From: Phoenix dactylifera | Lineage: Eukaryota; Streptophyta; Magnoliopsida; Arecales; Arecaceae | Direction of reading: 5' to 3' | Assembly: GCF_009389715.1 (NCBI RefSeq) | Contig: NC_052399.1 | Coordinates: forward strand, 27,723,146 to 27,787,145 | Length of the DNA: 64,000 nucleotides | Shown here: one piece after another, positions 49,601 to 63,149 of the stretch | How the letters are laid out: the number at the start of each line of letters is the position of its first letter | How positions within the stretch are numbered: the first letter of the stretch is position 1 | Program-made: the position numbers and the translations under genes | Notes under the pieces: generated by a model | Database searches by the model: none | The model's input: only the letters and a program-made list of their open reading frames with translations | What the model was told of the DNA's origin: nothing

Positions 49601-49742
49601 ATATCCCCCTCATACTCAGCGCCCACCAGGACGACGAAAGAGAAAGCGAATTAATCCTCGTAAGACAAGTATTAGGCCACTCCACTGCAGTAGGTGCAAG
49701 GAGGCTGGTCACAACAAGGCAACGTGTGAAGCACAGTTGTAG
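46610..49742 (+). CDS. MUG: MUSTANG-type domesticated Mutator transposase with PB1 domain
   Basis: Host gene derived from a MULE transposase (MUSTANG family); presumed nuclear DNA-binding regulator. Exons: 46610-46926, 47067-47177, (47265-47379), 47766-47864, 47939-49742, all joining at phase 2. The N-terminus (about 1-105) is a PB1 fold: GTISYSGGEAHAIDISRDMK, LSIKYFLPG, TISSDKDLRRMVDF. Then come a MuDR-type domain (FVKGFAYKYIKND, VKCTVETCPWRIHASG) and a MULE domain with Asp409 (FLDRIPLK) and Glu578 (IVESLSRW). The second catalytic Asp is Cys471 (VSCRQKGLDESV), so DDE catalysis is probably lost. A SWIM finger (CTCQRWQLMGLPCLHA) and a CCHC knuckle (CSRCKEAGHNKATC) follow. The third exon is 115 nt, one base more than the expected 114, and shifts frame if used; skipping it keeps the frame and gives 776 residues (numbering used here). 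No terminal inverted repeats were seen, supporting domestication. Confidence 0.88.
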
Positions 49743-49744
49743 AT

Positions 49745-51312
49745 TCATGTTATATCTGTTTAAGTTATATGGTATCTTCTTTTGACCTTTGGAAAGCATC
49801 TGTGAAGCATGGCATGTGTTGTTTTTTTCTCCTGATATTGCAAGAGGTTTTTGCTTATCTAAGGCTTATAGATGTATCATTTGCTTTATTTTTCATCCTT
49901 GTTATAATTAGATGTCGCGCAAGCTCAATGTAAAATGAACACCCCTTTCTTTTCATAATGACTGCCTTCTCTTGATTTGGAGGATCAGGACAATTGTAAA
50001 TTAAGCAGCAGCTATCTCCATTAGTTGTTTGTAGGAAATGCCAATAGGTAAGTTCTCTAAATGTGCAGGTAAACTTGAATTATTTATCTTCTGAAGTTGT
50101 CAGACCGATTATTTTGTAACTTGATGATAAAGGAAAACAATTCTGACTTTTTGAATTAGCTTAGCTTATTTATAACTTAACCAAGGAGAAATTTAACCCA
50201 ATGTTTTTGCAGGGTTCACGTTCTGTTGTCATCCTACCGGCCAGCTGGTGATGATGTTTGTCAATTGTCTGTCTATATTTCTGCTTTGCCCCCCAGATAT
50301 TGTCTATTTTTCTGTTTCGTAAATTCCTCTTCCTTCTCTATTTGATGGTTTCCATTTTAACTCTGAACTATAGGCTTGGTTGATCTCTCATGGACTTCTA
50401 GTCTTCTACCGGTGAGTGAATTGGACTTGTTATATATCAGTCGAGCACAGAGCAATCTGAGTGAATATATCAGCATAAAGCAGGCTAATAAGTCATAATA
50501 ACAAAATGCGGACTCAGTCATCTGCGCTCAAATGAAAAATTAGGTAATCTCGTCTGATCGATTCTCTATAATTCTAAACTTTATTTCATTTATCTGAGGT
50601 GGTCCCATGTTCCAAAGACCAACTACCTGTTAACCAGAGAGCCAGTTCCCTCTTATTGTTGTAATGGCCATACGCACAACTTGTTTTATTTTTGCTGAAG
50701 CCTAGCTGATTCTCTTTAGCTTCTCATTTGATGAAAATAGCTATTTCTAGGGTTTTGTCAAGGTGTCTGTTTTCTGCACCAGGATTATGTCAGAAGCATC
50801 ATGTTTGTAATTATCTTTCTGACTGATGATTTGATGAAACTAATTCTCTTTCTGATGATTTGATGAAACTAATTCTCTTTCTGATGATTTGATGGAATTG
50901 ATTTTTTCCAGGGAGTTCCTATTACGGTTTTGCTCTTTATTTTATTATCATTGTGTATGTGGTGCAATATATTTGTAGTTATATTGCATCTTAAATGCGA
51001 AAATGTAGGTGCTCGATTACATTGACTTCCTTAGCTTACATGCATGATCATTCCAGCAGGGGTGGACATTGTTGTACGATGGACGATGCAGTGTATGTGA
51101 ATTGTTTGAATGTACATCACAAATGTACTGTTACCATTCACTTGCTAATGATCATTTATCTCTTCAAATGAGATGTCGCAATTGGAGGTTGGTTGATGCC
51201 AAACGTGATGAGATTGGTGGTATTAGTCAGGCCCTGCTGCCGCTCGATCAAGCACAACTGACTTTATGGGTTTAGCAGTATTAACCTAGGAGTAATCAGT
51301 AGCGGATGACCT
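49745..51312. other. MUSTANG 3' UTR and intergenic sequence
   Basis: The first few hundred bases are probably 3' UTR. Near 50818-50896 a ~28-bp unit (CTTTCTGATGATTTGATG) is repeated three times. No gene recognised. Confidence 0.5.
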
Positions 51313-51315
51313 ATA

Positions 51316-51603
51316 GGGGGCGTTTGGTATGGGGTGATCGTTCTAGGATCAAGGATGATATGGGTGGATGTGATGAGATCACCGTGTTTGGTTGCACCAT
51401 GGTGATCCTACGTGGCGGTGATCTTAAATCACTTCCACTTCTCAAATCACCCCCCAACTCGGTGATGGGGTACCCGTCCTTGAGGTCAGGAATCCAAGAC
51501 CACCTAGGGCAGTGATCCTGGGTTGAAAGTTAAAGACAAAAATATCCCTCAAGTTAGTAGAAAAATTGATATATCAATATACTATCAATATATTATGTCA
51601 ATG

Positions 51604-51678
<75 letters not shown>

Positions 51679-52405
51679 GTTGATATTATATATTATATTA
51701 ATGATATATATTATATTATAATATATTACTAATCATATTATTATCTATTATTATTGAAGGATAATTTTAAATTCTAGTAGAAATATATTATTATATTTTA
51801 TATTTATATAACAAAAATATTTAATATGTTACTATATTACTCCTATTCACTTTATTTTTCTAATCAAAATAATTATTAGTATTAAAAAAATCTATTATAA
51901 GTATAAATAAAAAATATTAATTCTATAATGAAAAATAACATATTTTTGTAAGATTAATAATTTAAAGGAGTAATAAATATATTTTTATAGAATATATTAA
52001 TAATTAACATATTGATAAATATATTAATATTTATATTATAATATATTTTATATTATTAATAAATATATGATAAGGGCTACTAAAAGTAGAATATGTGACA
52101 TAATTATGGAGCTATTATAGGAATTAGTATATTGACTTACATTTTTAATTCATGTGAATTAAAAATATATAAAAAAATCATTTAAGATATATCAAAGGTA
52201 TTTGTGGTATTATGTGGTCAGTGATTTTGGATTTCTGACCATTCCAAACAAGTTACTCATGGATATCCGGAGATTTTTAATCACTGGACCATGGTCTATC
52301 AAACATATTGATCTTAGATCACCGGAGATCAAATCATCCCAGCATTCGGATCACCGGGGATCTTAGATCACCATGGTGATCCTGTTGGGGTTACCAAACG
52401 CCCCC
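51316..52405. mobile_element. 1.09-kb non-coding TIR element (Harbinger-like?)
   Basis: The ends GGGGGCGTTTGGTA and TACCAAACGCCCCC are perfect 14-bp inverted repeats, with subterminal GGTGATC/GATCACC repeats on both sides. ATA flanks both ends (51313-51315, 52406-52408), a possible 3-bp target duplication. The interior is AT-rich with (AT)n at 51605-51675 and no transposase. The 3-bp duplication suggests PIF/Harbinger, though ATA is not its usual TWA. Confidence 0.8.
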
Positions 52406-52408
52406 ATA

Positions 52409-53155
52409 GCTTTTTCCAGAATTATAAGCCAGTGGCAAAGTATAGTCCGTACATAGGAATCTAATTCTGCTTCCCCAGTTTACCCAACTATTTAAAGTTT
52501 CCAACTTCCCAAGTAGCATATTATAAAACAAGATTAATAACACCTAAGATCTAACCTGAAATTTCATAGTTTACAAGCTTACAAAAGGCACAACTGTCAC
52601 CACTAAGCTTGAGTTGTTCAAATAAAAAGTTAGTACAAACACCAAGTTCCTTTGAGTCAAGCATAGGTTCATATTATTTTGGACGAAAAAGTACATAGAG
52701 TATCAAATTTGCTAATATATAAATCCACGTTATGGGGTCAGCTATTATCTTCTGTATTTTTTCGAGCTTCTGGAAGAGAATTTCATATCCTTCTTTGCAT
52801 TCATGCTCGCTGTTTTTCGCATATCCTTCGTAACCAAAATTTTGAACTTTATAAAGCCTCCCTCAATCTGATGTTTTAGATCAACTATGATGTGATGGAT
52901 ATCCTGGCCTAAAGGAAAAAAAAACCACAACTAAGCTCTTCCGTGACCTACAACTCAAATTGAATTAAAGTCAATTACTAGATCACAAAGAGATGGACAT
53001 ATATGATCATCAAATAACCACAACAATCCAACCTAGTAACTACAACACTCATAAAACTGTTTTCCCTTGCTGCGTGGCTTAGTGGATTGTCTTAAGCCAA
53101 ATCTCAAGCCATAATAACATGTGACCCACCCCTGGTGGAGTTATATATTTTGAAC
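52409..53155. other. Intergenic, no gene recognised
   Basis: AT-rich with nothing conserved. Confidence 0.5.
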
Positions 53156-53159
53156 CCGA

Positions 53160-55831
53160 GGACATGCCGCTAGCTGCTTGTCCTTATTACCAATTGTTGC
53201 TGGAAATTGGACCCGGGGGCAATCTTCGGTCGAGGAGAGGGAACGACTGTTAGTCCTCACGGCGGGGCGGCGGTCTGTCGGCGGGCGGCGTCCTCCGTCC
53301 GGGGCGGTCGGAGAGAAGGAACAGCAGGTCCTCGCAGCGGGGCGGCGATCCGTTGGCTGGCGGCGTCCTCCGTCCGGGTGCCTGCACACGAACCGGTGGC
53401 CGGGTTCTCCGGCGCCGGCCCTCCGACGCTCAAGTCAGGGAGGGGGCAAATAGTGGGGAGAAGGAGATAAACAGTGATTTTTGGGTGTATGAATGTTCCA
53501 AATCCCTCTTGAGAGGCCAAGGCTCCCTTTTATATGCGGGGGTCGGTTTACCTATGATGTAACAGGGTGAGGCCGTAGTACGGCTTGGCATGTTGTTCAG
53601 GTCGGCGCTCGGTCAGGCGAATCATTGCACTGATGTCGGCGGTATGGCCGAGATCAGAGACTTATCATAGTCGACTAGACCCTGCTGGGTCGATTTGCCG
53701 TGGAGAGCTGGGGATCCGTAGATGTCAGGAGCCATGCACATTTATTGTGGAGTAAGTCGGAGATCCGCATTTATTATGGAGTAAGCCGGAGATCCGCATT
53801 ATTGGTGGAGTAAGCCGGAGATCCGCATTTATTATGGAGTAAGCCGGAGATCCGCATTTATTGTTGAGTATGCCGGAAGATTACAGCGGCCATGCGCAAT
53901 AAATGCCGGAGGGGTGTTAGAGTACGGTCCTCGGACATCGGGGTTTCTCTTAGGTCGGAGGTTTCGGGGTCGGTCGTCTTGTGGCCGAGCGTTCCGAGGT
54001 CGGACGCTGACTTCGGCTGTCCGGGGTCGGAGGTTGTACGGCTTCTTAGGGGCATTTATGTCATTTGGGGGGAAACTTTATTCCCCCAACACTACCCCCC
54101 GACTTCCGAGTTCGAGCGGCTTGTGGGGCTCGGACGTGGGAAGTAAAGTCTGTCACTAAGGTTGGGGGGAAGGTCTCGCCCGCCCCCTTGTGCTTTCCGG
54201 AGCTTTCATGGTGAGATATGCGCCCTTTGGCGTCTCGAGGCTGCTTTATTCGGTGAGCTAATGATGGAGCTCGTATCATCATGCTTCTTGAATCGCCAGG
54301 ATCATTTTACGGCGGATTAATGATGGGGGACCTCGAGCTCGTCGAGGCGGTGTCTCGATTCCGTAATCGACGTTTCTGGCTCATTAATGAGTGTGCCGTT
54401 ACGGGGTTTGAAACGGACACGCGGCGCGACCCGAGGTCGGACGCTTTCGATTTCATGTTACTGGATCATAATTCCGAAGAAGTGGAGGCCTCATCGGGGC
54501 TCCACGTGTCCCAGATCTTATTAAACGAGGGGAGCGGGGGTTACGTCCGCTCGTTCCTCAAGACGATTTGATTCTGTGGACCCATGATGAGTCCCCGAGA
54601 TCCGATGGGACAACGCTTCGATTTCGTATCCGATTTATTAAACCGGAGTGAATACGGTGCCTCGGCTTCCGAGGTCGACACGTGGTGCAACTCGGTCGGG
54701 GGGATGGGAACCGACCCCGTCGATCTGGGCCGTCAGGGGGTCTATATAAACCCCACGAGTCTGCCCTAAAGGTCTTGTTTGGCTGCCTCTTATTTTCGTC
54801 GTCTTTCCCCCCTGCTTCCTCCCTCAGCTGAATCTTGCTGGTGGTGCCCGGAGCGATTTCCGGCAATGTCCAGTAGGTTTTCTTCCCGTTTTCACTAGGG
54901 TTTCCTCTTTTCTCCTCCTCGTCAACTTCCATTTTCTACTCTTAACTTTTGCTCCACTCTTCCGTGAGAATGGGTTCCGGTCCCGAAGAGGTTGGGTCGA
55001 GTCTGTCGGAAGAGGAGCTGGAGTTAATCCGCTCCCGTTTCTTCTTCCAGCCCGGGTTTCGCCTTGAAACCGCAGGGCCGGAAGACAGGGTGACGCAGCC
55101 GCCCCCAGGTCGGATCGCGGTTTACCGCGAGACACTTTGGGCGGGCCTGCGTTTTCCCGCCCATGAGTTCGTGAGCAACTTGCTGGCCGAGTACCAACTC
55201 GTCCCGGCGCAGTTGGCTCCGAACTCATGGAGGACCATAATCGGGTTTTTATCCCTGTGCCTCGGGCACGGAATTCCGATTTCGGTAGGCCTTTTTCGCC
55301 GGTGTTTTCTGTTAAAGAAAAACCCGGCGGACGTAGGGTGGTTATATTTCGCCTTTCGGGGCGGTATGTCACTCTTCCGGGGCGCCCCTTCCTCGATTCA
55401 CGAGTGGAAGAGGAAGTTTTTCTTTCTGGCGTCTGCGGCGCCTTGGGGGTTCGAGCCAAGGTGGGGACACCCTCGGCTGAAGGCCCTCAACAAACTCTCC
55501 GAGCCCACGGGGAGGGAGCTGAGGACCCTGGACTCTTTGCGAGCCCTCGGGAGGGGCAACGACCTGACCGAGCTCCTGCGGGAGGACGCCCTGGCGAGCG
55601 TGGGTCTGAGCTCGGCGCGCCCCGAGGGTAAGGGCGGTTGCATTATTCTATTTATTTATTTCTTGTTCTCCGTCTTTACGGTCACTGGTCTGACTCTTAA
55701 CAAAATTCTTGATTTCAGATATTCCACGCATGCCGACCAGCAACACATCACTTTTCTCTCGCCTGAGGAGGCGAGAGGCCGAGGCCGGGGGTGCTGTGCC
55801 CCAGCCTCGGAAGAGGGCGAGGACGGACGGC
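53160..55831 (+). mobile_element. Gypsy-type LTR retrotransposon remnant running into a gap
   Basis: GC content rises sharply here. The part to about 54780 looks like an LTR: GC-rich short repeats at 53250-53395, a ~29-bp minisatellite at 53738-53876, a run of GTCGGAGG-type motifs, and a CTATATAAACC promoter box at 54742 followed by a pyrimidine-rich leader. From 54967 a frame resembles the 'putative gypsy type transposon' domain (Transposase_28): LRFPAHEFVSNLLAEYQLVP, LAPNSWRTIIGFLSLC, GIPISVGLFRRCF. The element is cut by the assembly gap, so the right side is unseen and completeness cannot be judged. The left border is approximate. Confidence 0.65.
53738..53876 (+). repeat. ~29-bp minisatellite in the LTR region
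   Basis: About five imperfect units of TGGAGTAAGCCGGAGATCCG plus CATTTATTA. Confidence 0.9.
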
Positions 55832-55931
55832 NNNNNNNNNNNNNNNNNNNNNNNNNNNNNNNNNNNNNNNNNNNNNNNNNNNNNNNNNNNNNNNNNNNNN
55901 NNNNNNNNNNNNNNNNNNNNNNNNNNNNNNN
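55832..55931. other. Assembly gap (100 N)
   Basis: Exactly 100 N, the usual placeholder for a gap of unknown size. The left flank is LTR-element sequence and the right flank is AT-rich intron-like DNA, so the true gap may hold the rest of the element and the 5' exons of RPS3. Confidence 0.99.
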
Positions 55932-57080
55932 CTTTTTGATATGTATGTGAGTCGATCTCTATCATGTGGCTTTTGCTAAGTGCGATACTGTAAACTCGTC
56001 TTAGATAAGTGCTTGTGGGTTAAAAGTTAATTTCAGCCGCATAATTTTCGATTTTTGAAATCAACCATGTTCCTTTAAGTTCTGTCCCTATTTTTTTACT
56101 CGGCGTGCGATCCAAAGATTTGTAAAAGTTTGCAAGTTTGATTTCTTTTTTATTTTTGAAAATATACTGATTGTGCGAAAGTTTTGAGTCGTTTTGGGCT
56201 TGGAGACCCAGCAGTTGATTCAGATTTGTACAAGGTGCTTTCTTTTGTGAATCTGCTCTACACTATTTATGAGAAACTAGACTTGCAAAGCTGACCTCCG
56301 AGGTTATGTCTGGGATCATAATTGGTATCACATTTTGTTTCGTATTTGGCAAGTTCATGGTAGTCAATCTATAACCTTTTTTTAATTTTACAATGAAAAA
56401 TCTGATTTCTTTTCTTTATTTTTGTAATTTCGAGATGGCTACTGATTTGTTTGTCAGTAACGGTTGGTTGCTCCATGTCAGGTCTGGTTAGTCATCATAT
56501 AAACTGACCTTTCCTTGTATTGTGTGTGTCATTATTTATATTTTGCATGGCCATTACTTTCGCTTACTGGACCATTGTTAATTTTCTTTATTTCGTATTT
56601 ACTTGTAAAGTACTATTTTTGGTGTAGTAGTACACTTTGGGTTGTTGTCGGAGACCTTTGTCATCTATAAAGCAATTAGGTTACTCAATACCAACTTTGT
56701 GTCGGAAGATGACAATATTAACACCGCCATGTATGCAAATAGAGTTTTGAAAGCTTTCATGACATTAGTCTTTTCTGGCAACATGTTTATCCATCTTCCT
56801 CAAGGTTATTTCTTAAACATTTCACTGAGTTTCTTTTTTCATTCTGTACTTTTTTTTTTGTATTTTTATTATTTATGCCATTGCCGATTCTTATGGGTTG
56901 CATTATAGATTTTAGCCACTCAGCTTAGTGGTGATGTTCTTGAATTGTTACTCGTTTTTGTGGTATATTGTTGTTTCTCAAGTATTATATTCCTCTATGA
57001 AAACTTACATATGATTTTCTTTTAAATTTTTTTTGTAGATAGCTTTGCTTACTTGGATTTGTGATGTCCTTTTTGTTAAA
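55932..57080 (+). other. Intron-like sequence upstream of the RPS3 exons
   Basis: T-rich, non-coding. The 88-residue frame at 56642-56908 is not ribosomal protein S3 and has no known motif. Confidence 0.45.
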
Positions 57081-57089
57081 CTTATATTA

Positions 57090-58400
57090 CAGCTTAATTA
57101 TTAAATTAGTCCCTAAGGTCTGGCCTCAAACTTATTTGAGTCCCTAACTTTTTAAAAGTTGCAATGTTACCTCTGACGTTATAAAAATGTTTCAGTTGAG
57201 CCATTACTATTATTTCGACATTGCTAACTCAAAGGACCTACACAGGTGGCATATATTTTTATGACGTGGCAAGAAGACACCAATTACAAGGCCAAGATGT
57301 GGAGAAATTATTGGGTAGATTAGTTCTACCAACTTGGACTGTAGACCATCCAATCACAGTTTACCACATCACCAATTTGGAATAAAAAATTTCCTTCCAC
57401 TCTTAGCCTATCCAGAGTTAACTCTAGTTTACTTTTACTTGGCAGCTGGAAAAAAAGAAATGAGAACCCTAAACCTAAATGTCCCCTCTCCTCGCCATCC
57501 TCTCCCATATCTTCGTCTCGTCGGCCTCCTCCTTCCTTGGAGCCAACCCCATCACCTGTCGTTGGCCTCTGGTTCCCCCCCTCTGCGCCCTCTTCCACAC
57601 CTCAGTCCTGTTGGCCTCCTCCAAGCCAACCCCACCACCAGCCGTCAAGAGAATTTTTAGGGTTTTTGGGAGTGGTGCAAAGGGACTCCAATGCACAGGA
57701 GAGGATCCTGGTGCATCTTTTCTCTCTTCTTGATTTTGCTTTGAATTGATGCTTTTTTCATGTCTTCAATCCGTTGTTGGTAGCATCTTCTCATATTGAT
57801 GGTTTCTGTGAGGTTTTAGGGATTCATAAAGATGGAGATTTCTTTTTCTTTTGCTGGCTATGATGACTAAAAGGCCGGGCTTACGTTTGCCCTAAAATAT
57901 TCTTTATTTTAGTTGGTAGTAGAATGATGCGGCTTGTCATAAGGTACTTAGCTGAGCCAGCTTGTGGTATTTTCAAAACTGCCAAATTTCTGAACTTGAA
58001 GATGTTTTCTGGTTTTGAATTTAAAAGCAAATGGCAATGTGATTTCAAGAACTGATTTTGATTTTAATCATCAACGAGGGAGGCGGTAGCTAGTGGAATG
58101 ATCTTCTAATGAATTTTAGCATTTAGCTTATAAGTTGATAAGGCTTTATGAGAGTTTAACATATCATGTACATTAATCCTATGTATGTGCATTATTGGTT
58201 GTAGGTGGTGGAGAGTGGATACTAAAATGGGATACCTGGACACTTGACTAAGCCAATATATAATTTGGCTGAAGTAGGAGCTGATATATGGATGGCATGA
58301 GGCTAAAGTTGAAATATTGTCATCAAGATGAAGGTTGGATTGTCATAGAGATGAGGAACCTTGACGAGGAGCCTAACCATGGTCACTAGTTATATATAAA

Positions 58401-58440
<40 letters not shown>

Positions 58441-59672
58441 AAAAGTTATTTTTTCCCAGGGTGTGGGCCACAGAGGGGTGGTTGGTTGGTTTAGACTCCC
58501 AAGCTTAAACTCCTACAAGCCAAATGCAGCAGTAGAAGTTGATACAGATTCTTTTCCCTCGTACCATTTTTGCTATATTCGTTCAGCAGCATCTAGACTT
58601 TGTTTAAGATGTTTCATGTTTGACTGCGAAGACTTGAAGATTGTTGATTTAATAAAAGGCATATTAATTTTTTGAGTTCATGTCTTGTGATTCTTTCTTT
58701 GTTAAACTTCAAGACGAAGATGCTGTTGCTGGTAGAGAAAACATTAATATATACTATAATCTTGGATACGATATCGGATTTTGCTATGTATGGGGTGTTT
58801 GATATAATTATGTTGCATCCTTTCATAATACAACTTTTCTACCTTCTCTAGGACGAGCCAAAGGTTGATGGTGGGTGGTAAGGTTGGCTTCGAGGATGGA
58901 GGAGGCTGGCGAGATGGAGTTGGGGAGAGAGGACTATGGCGGGGCTTAGCCAAAGGTCGATGGCAGGTGGTGGGGTTGGCTCCGAAGAGGGAGGATGCTG
59001 ATGAGATGAAGTTGTGGGAGAGGACGACGGCGAGGGCCGAGCCAGAGGTTGACAGCAGTCAGTGGGGTTGGCTCCAAGGAGGGAGGAGGCCAGTGAGGAG
59101 ATGGAGGGGAGAGGGGACGATTAGGTTTAGGGTTCTTTTTTTTTCTTCCTTTTTTGGTCCTTCTTTTCAGCCGAAAAAAAAGTAATCAAAGTTAACTCTG
59201 GATGGGCTGAGAGTGGAAGAAAATTTTTTTATTCCGAATTGATGATGTGGCAAGCTTTGATTGGATGGTCTATAGTCCAGGTTGGCAGAACTGTTCCACC
59301 CCATAATTTCTCCAAGATGTGACATAGAGAGAGAGAATTGGGAGGGAAAAATTGCCACATCAGCGGCTTGCTGGGACCTTTAAAAACCCCAAATTCCCTA
59401 GGCTTCCGCCCCAACAAGCTGTTAATAAGGCAATTTTTCTTTCCCCATTGTCTCTCTTTACCACATCTTGGCCATGTAATTGACATCTTCTTGCCACATC
59501 ATAAAATACATGCCACCTGTGTAGTTCCATTTGAGTTAGCAACGTCGAAGTGACGGTAATGGCTCAATTAAAATGTTTTTATAACGTCAGGGATGACATT
59601 GCAACTTTTGAAAAGTTGGGGACTCAGATAAGTTTGAGGCCAAACATCAGGGACTAATTTAGTAATTAAGCC
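57090..59672. mobile_element. Long-TIR Mutator-like element in an RPS3 intron
   Basis: The ends are inverted copies: left 57090-57480 and right about 59110-59672, starting CTTAATTA.TAAATTAGTCCC. Identity continues through GCCTCAAACTTAT, AAAGTTGCAATGT, GACGTTATAAAAA and CCATCCAATCA. A perfect 9-bp duplication CTTATATTA flanks it (57081-57089, 59673-59681), as in Mutator elements. The right arm carries ~130 bp extra between two ACATCTTGG-like boxes. Inside each arm is a Pro/Gly-rich ~70-bp minisatellite based on GGAGCCAACCCCA. No transposase was found, so the element is non-autonomous. An (AT)n tract lies at 58405-58437. Confidence 0.9.
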
Positions 59673-60943
59673 CTTATATTATTGTCATATAACATCTCTA
59701 CCTCTGTTTTTGATGCTACATTTCACCCTGCAGTCTTGTATGATTGGCTTAGTTTGGAGACAGGCAATGTAGATAATTTAGATGTTTCTGATGCAATTAT
59801 TGTGTCTATTTTTTGTATTAGCTCCAATAACAGAAATTCCTAGATGGCTAATTATCATGGCTACTATTCTATCTTTTGATCTTACTAAATGAGCTAATTA
59901 TTATTCTTCATATAGATGTCCTTAAGGCCTTGAACTTCTTTATCTGACTTAATTTTTTTTATTTTGTTTTGGCAAGTGAGTAGGCTGAGATCTTTAAGAA
60001 TCTTAGTGCTATCCATTTGAGCACTTCTATTCTCCTTGTCCTCCTGAACAAAATGCTTTGGAGGCTTTGCTGAAGTGCATATTAGAGAACTATGGAGTTT
60101 GTCAGGCTTCTTGTATTTTCCTTGTGTGCTTGAAGTTTGGAATAAGCTCCAACATTTTGACCTCCTTTTAATTCATTGTTCTGCTGATTGATAAGTTCTG
60201 ATTTTTTTTTTTGAATTTGGTATTTCTGATCATCTCTAAACATAGTTCATCTTCTCTGTGAATTCTTTGTTCAGATACCATATTTTGTTTCTATAATCTG
60301 CCTTAACCTTTTATCCCCCAATGCTCATTTAAAATTTCTGTCATATAATATCTGAGAAGTGGAGCTTCCTTTTATCCAACTTAAAATTTAAGAGTTGGAG
60401 AGAATCTCCATGAGCTTGATTTTAGCATCGATTGCAGGGTTTATTACCTTTTTCCCTCATTTTTGATTGCATATGACTTCTAGTTGTAAAATTTGCATGT
60501 GAAATAATCTAGTAGTGAGTGTTTCGTAACGGGTTTAAGTGCCAATTAATTGTTTTTCCTCTCCAACGTTATTGGGCATCATCTTCTCTTATAACTTTTC
60601 CACAGCATATAATGTTCCTTAATGTTCCAGAGCTAGGTTAGATCTATGGTTTTATGCTGTCTCAATTTCCTTGGTCATATTTTCATCAAAATGTTGGATG
60701 ACTAGTCTATTTGTCGTCTTCTTCTGTGATGGTTATTTCTTGTCACCATCTATGATATAAGAGAAATCAAATAAGCCTTTGACATTTTCTAAAAAAAAGT
60801 GAACTCTTTAATTCATTATAATAGATGCATGACCCACCTCAATTCTAAGTAGTAATGTTTATCCTTGCTTGTGGAGCTGCTTTGCTGGTCCAGTCATCCT
60901 TTTCTTGGATTTTCTTGTGATTTGAAATTCACTACTAGTCTGA

Positions 60944-61992
<1,049 letters not shown>

Positions 61993-62700
61993 TCCTTGCT
62001 TGGCCCCTTTTGTTCATTTGGCTGGGGGGTTGTTCTTGTCCACTTGTTGAGTTGATGCTCTTGAGAAGAGTTTCAGAATCTTTTTTGGGTAGTTTTTCTA
62101 GTTTCCTTTGAAAGTATCATAGAGCATGTTATTAACTAAGAGCTTGTTTTGGGACAACAATTTTTCAATCTACTCTATGCTAGTTGTCACCGATGAATCT
62201 CATTGTGTTGTCATTTTTTGAAGTTCAACTCTATTCATGGTCGATTCTATTTGGTTTTAAACCATCAGAAAATAGTTTCAGGGCTAGTTTGGCATTGATG
62301 TTACTTTCATGTTTTTGTTTCTCCACAGATTAGTTAAATATGACATGGAGATTGATCAGCATTTGTTTAGACTTCTGTTCTTTTTGTTTATTATCATTCT
62401 TTCTGGAAAACAGAAAGTTCTATAGGTTTTGAAGAATTTCAAAAGAACATAGCGTTCTGTAGAGTTTGTCCATGTAACCGAGAGTATCCCATCACCTTTG
62501 AGATGGAGAGTGGTGAGCTTATCCCCTTAACGTGTTCATAACAATGCATCATGTAAGGGAAAAAAAGGAAAAATCGTGGACCTAAAACTTTGTATAGCTT
62601 ATTCAAACCAATTTGCATCCAAAAAATAGTTTGCATTTCAGGCCACATTGATACGTATTTACAATCATAATGAAACCTATTTACAACCATAATGATGCAT
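61993..62700. other. RPS3 3' UTR and intergenic sequence
   Basis: The first ~200 bp are likely 3' UTR. Nothing else is recognised. Confidence 0.5.
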
Positions 62701-62702
62701 GC

Positions 62703-63125
62703 TTTTTTTTTTTGGTTGAAAACGGCAATTCATATAGCTCTAGCTTGAGTATATCCAGCCAAATCCAAAGAAAGTAAAAAGTACAAAAAGGTGGAAATGT
62801 CGGCAACAGATATCCAAAGGAACCTTCTGGAGTGCCGGACAACATAGGAGGTGAGTCAGTTAGCTGCTCTGTTCGCTTCTTGGTACGCATGTGCTGTCTG
62901 AAAATAAACTATCTTTTGAACAAAACTCCGGATCTCCAGGATGAGCGGGTGACTGTCATCGTACCTATCCGCACTCCGGATCCAATCGATCACCGTAGAA
63001 AAGTCCCCCTCGAGATACACCCGCTCGACGTCGAGGACCTTCCTCGCAAAGGATAAGTCCTCCCAAGCAGCCTGCAGCTTTGCTCCGACAATGGTGAGCC
63101 CTGGCATGTGTCGGGCCCAGCAGCT
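62703..63125 (-). mobile_element. LINE (L1-type) 3' end with RNase H domain
   Basis: The minus strand encodes GAKLQAAWEDLSFARKVLDV, YLEGDFSTVIDWIRS and HAYQEANRAAN, then GTPEGSFGYLLPTFPP and KLELYELPFSTKKKK, the L1 RNase H and tail, ending in a poly-A (T-run at 62703-62713 on +). 5'-truncated. The same tail as 33585-33718. Confidence 0.8.
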
Positions 63126-63149
63126 ATAAAAAAACTTGCAGTACATATA

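Noticed and set aside
55227-55631. 134-residue frame overlapping the LTR-element frame
   Set aside because: Alternative-frame shadow in GC-rich sequence.
57326-59185. Proline- and glycine-rich frames at 57.3-57.7 and 58.9-59.2 kb
   Set aside because: They are the inverted arms and minisatellite of the Mutator-like element, not a gene.
62439-62690. 83-residue minus frame after RPS3
   Set aside because: No motif, and next to the LINE tail; chance frame.
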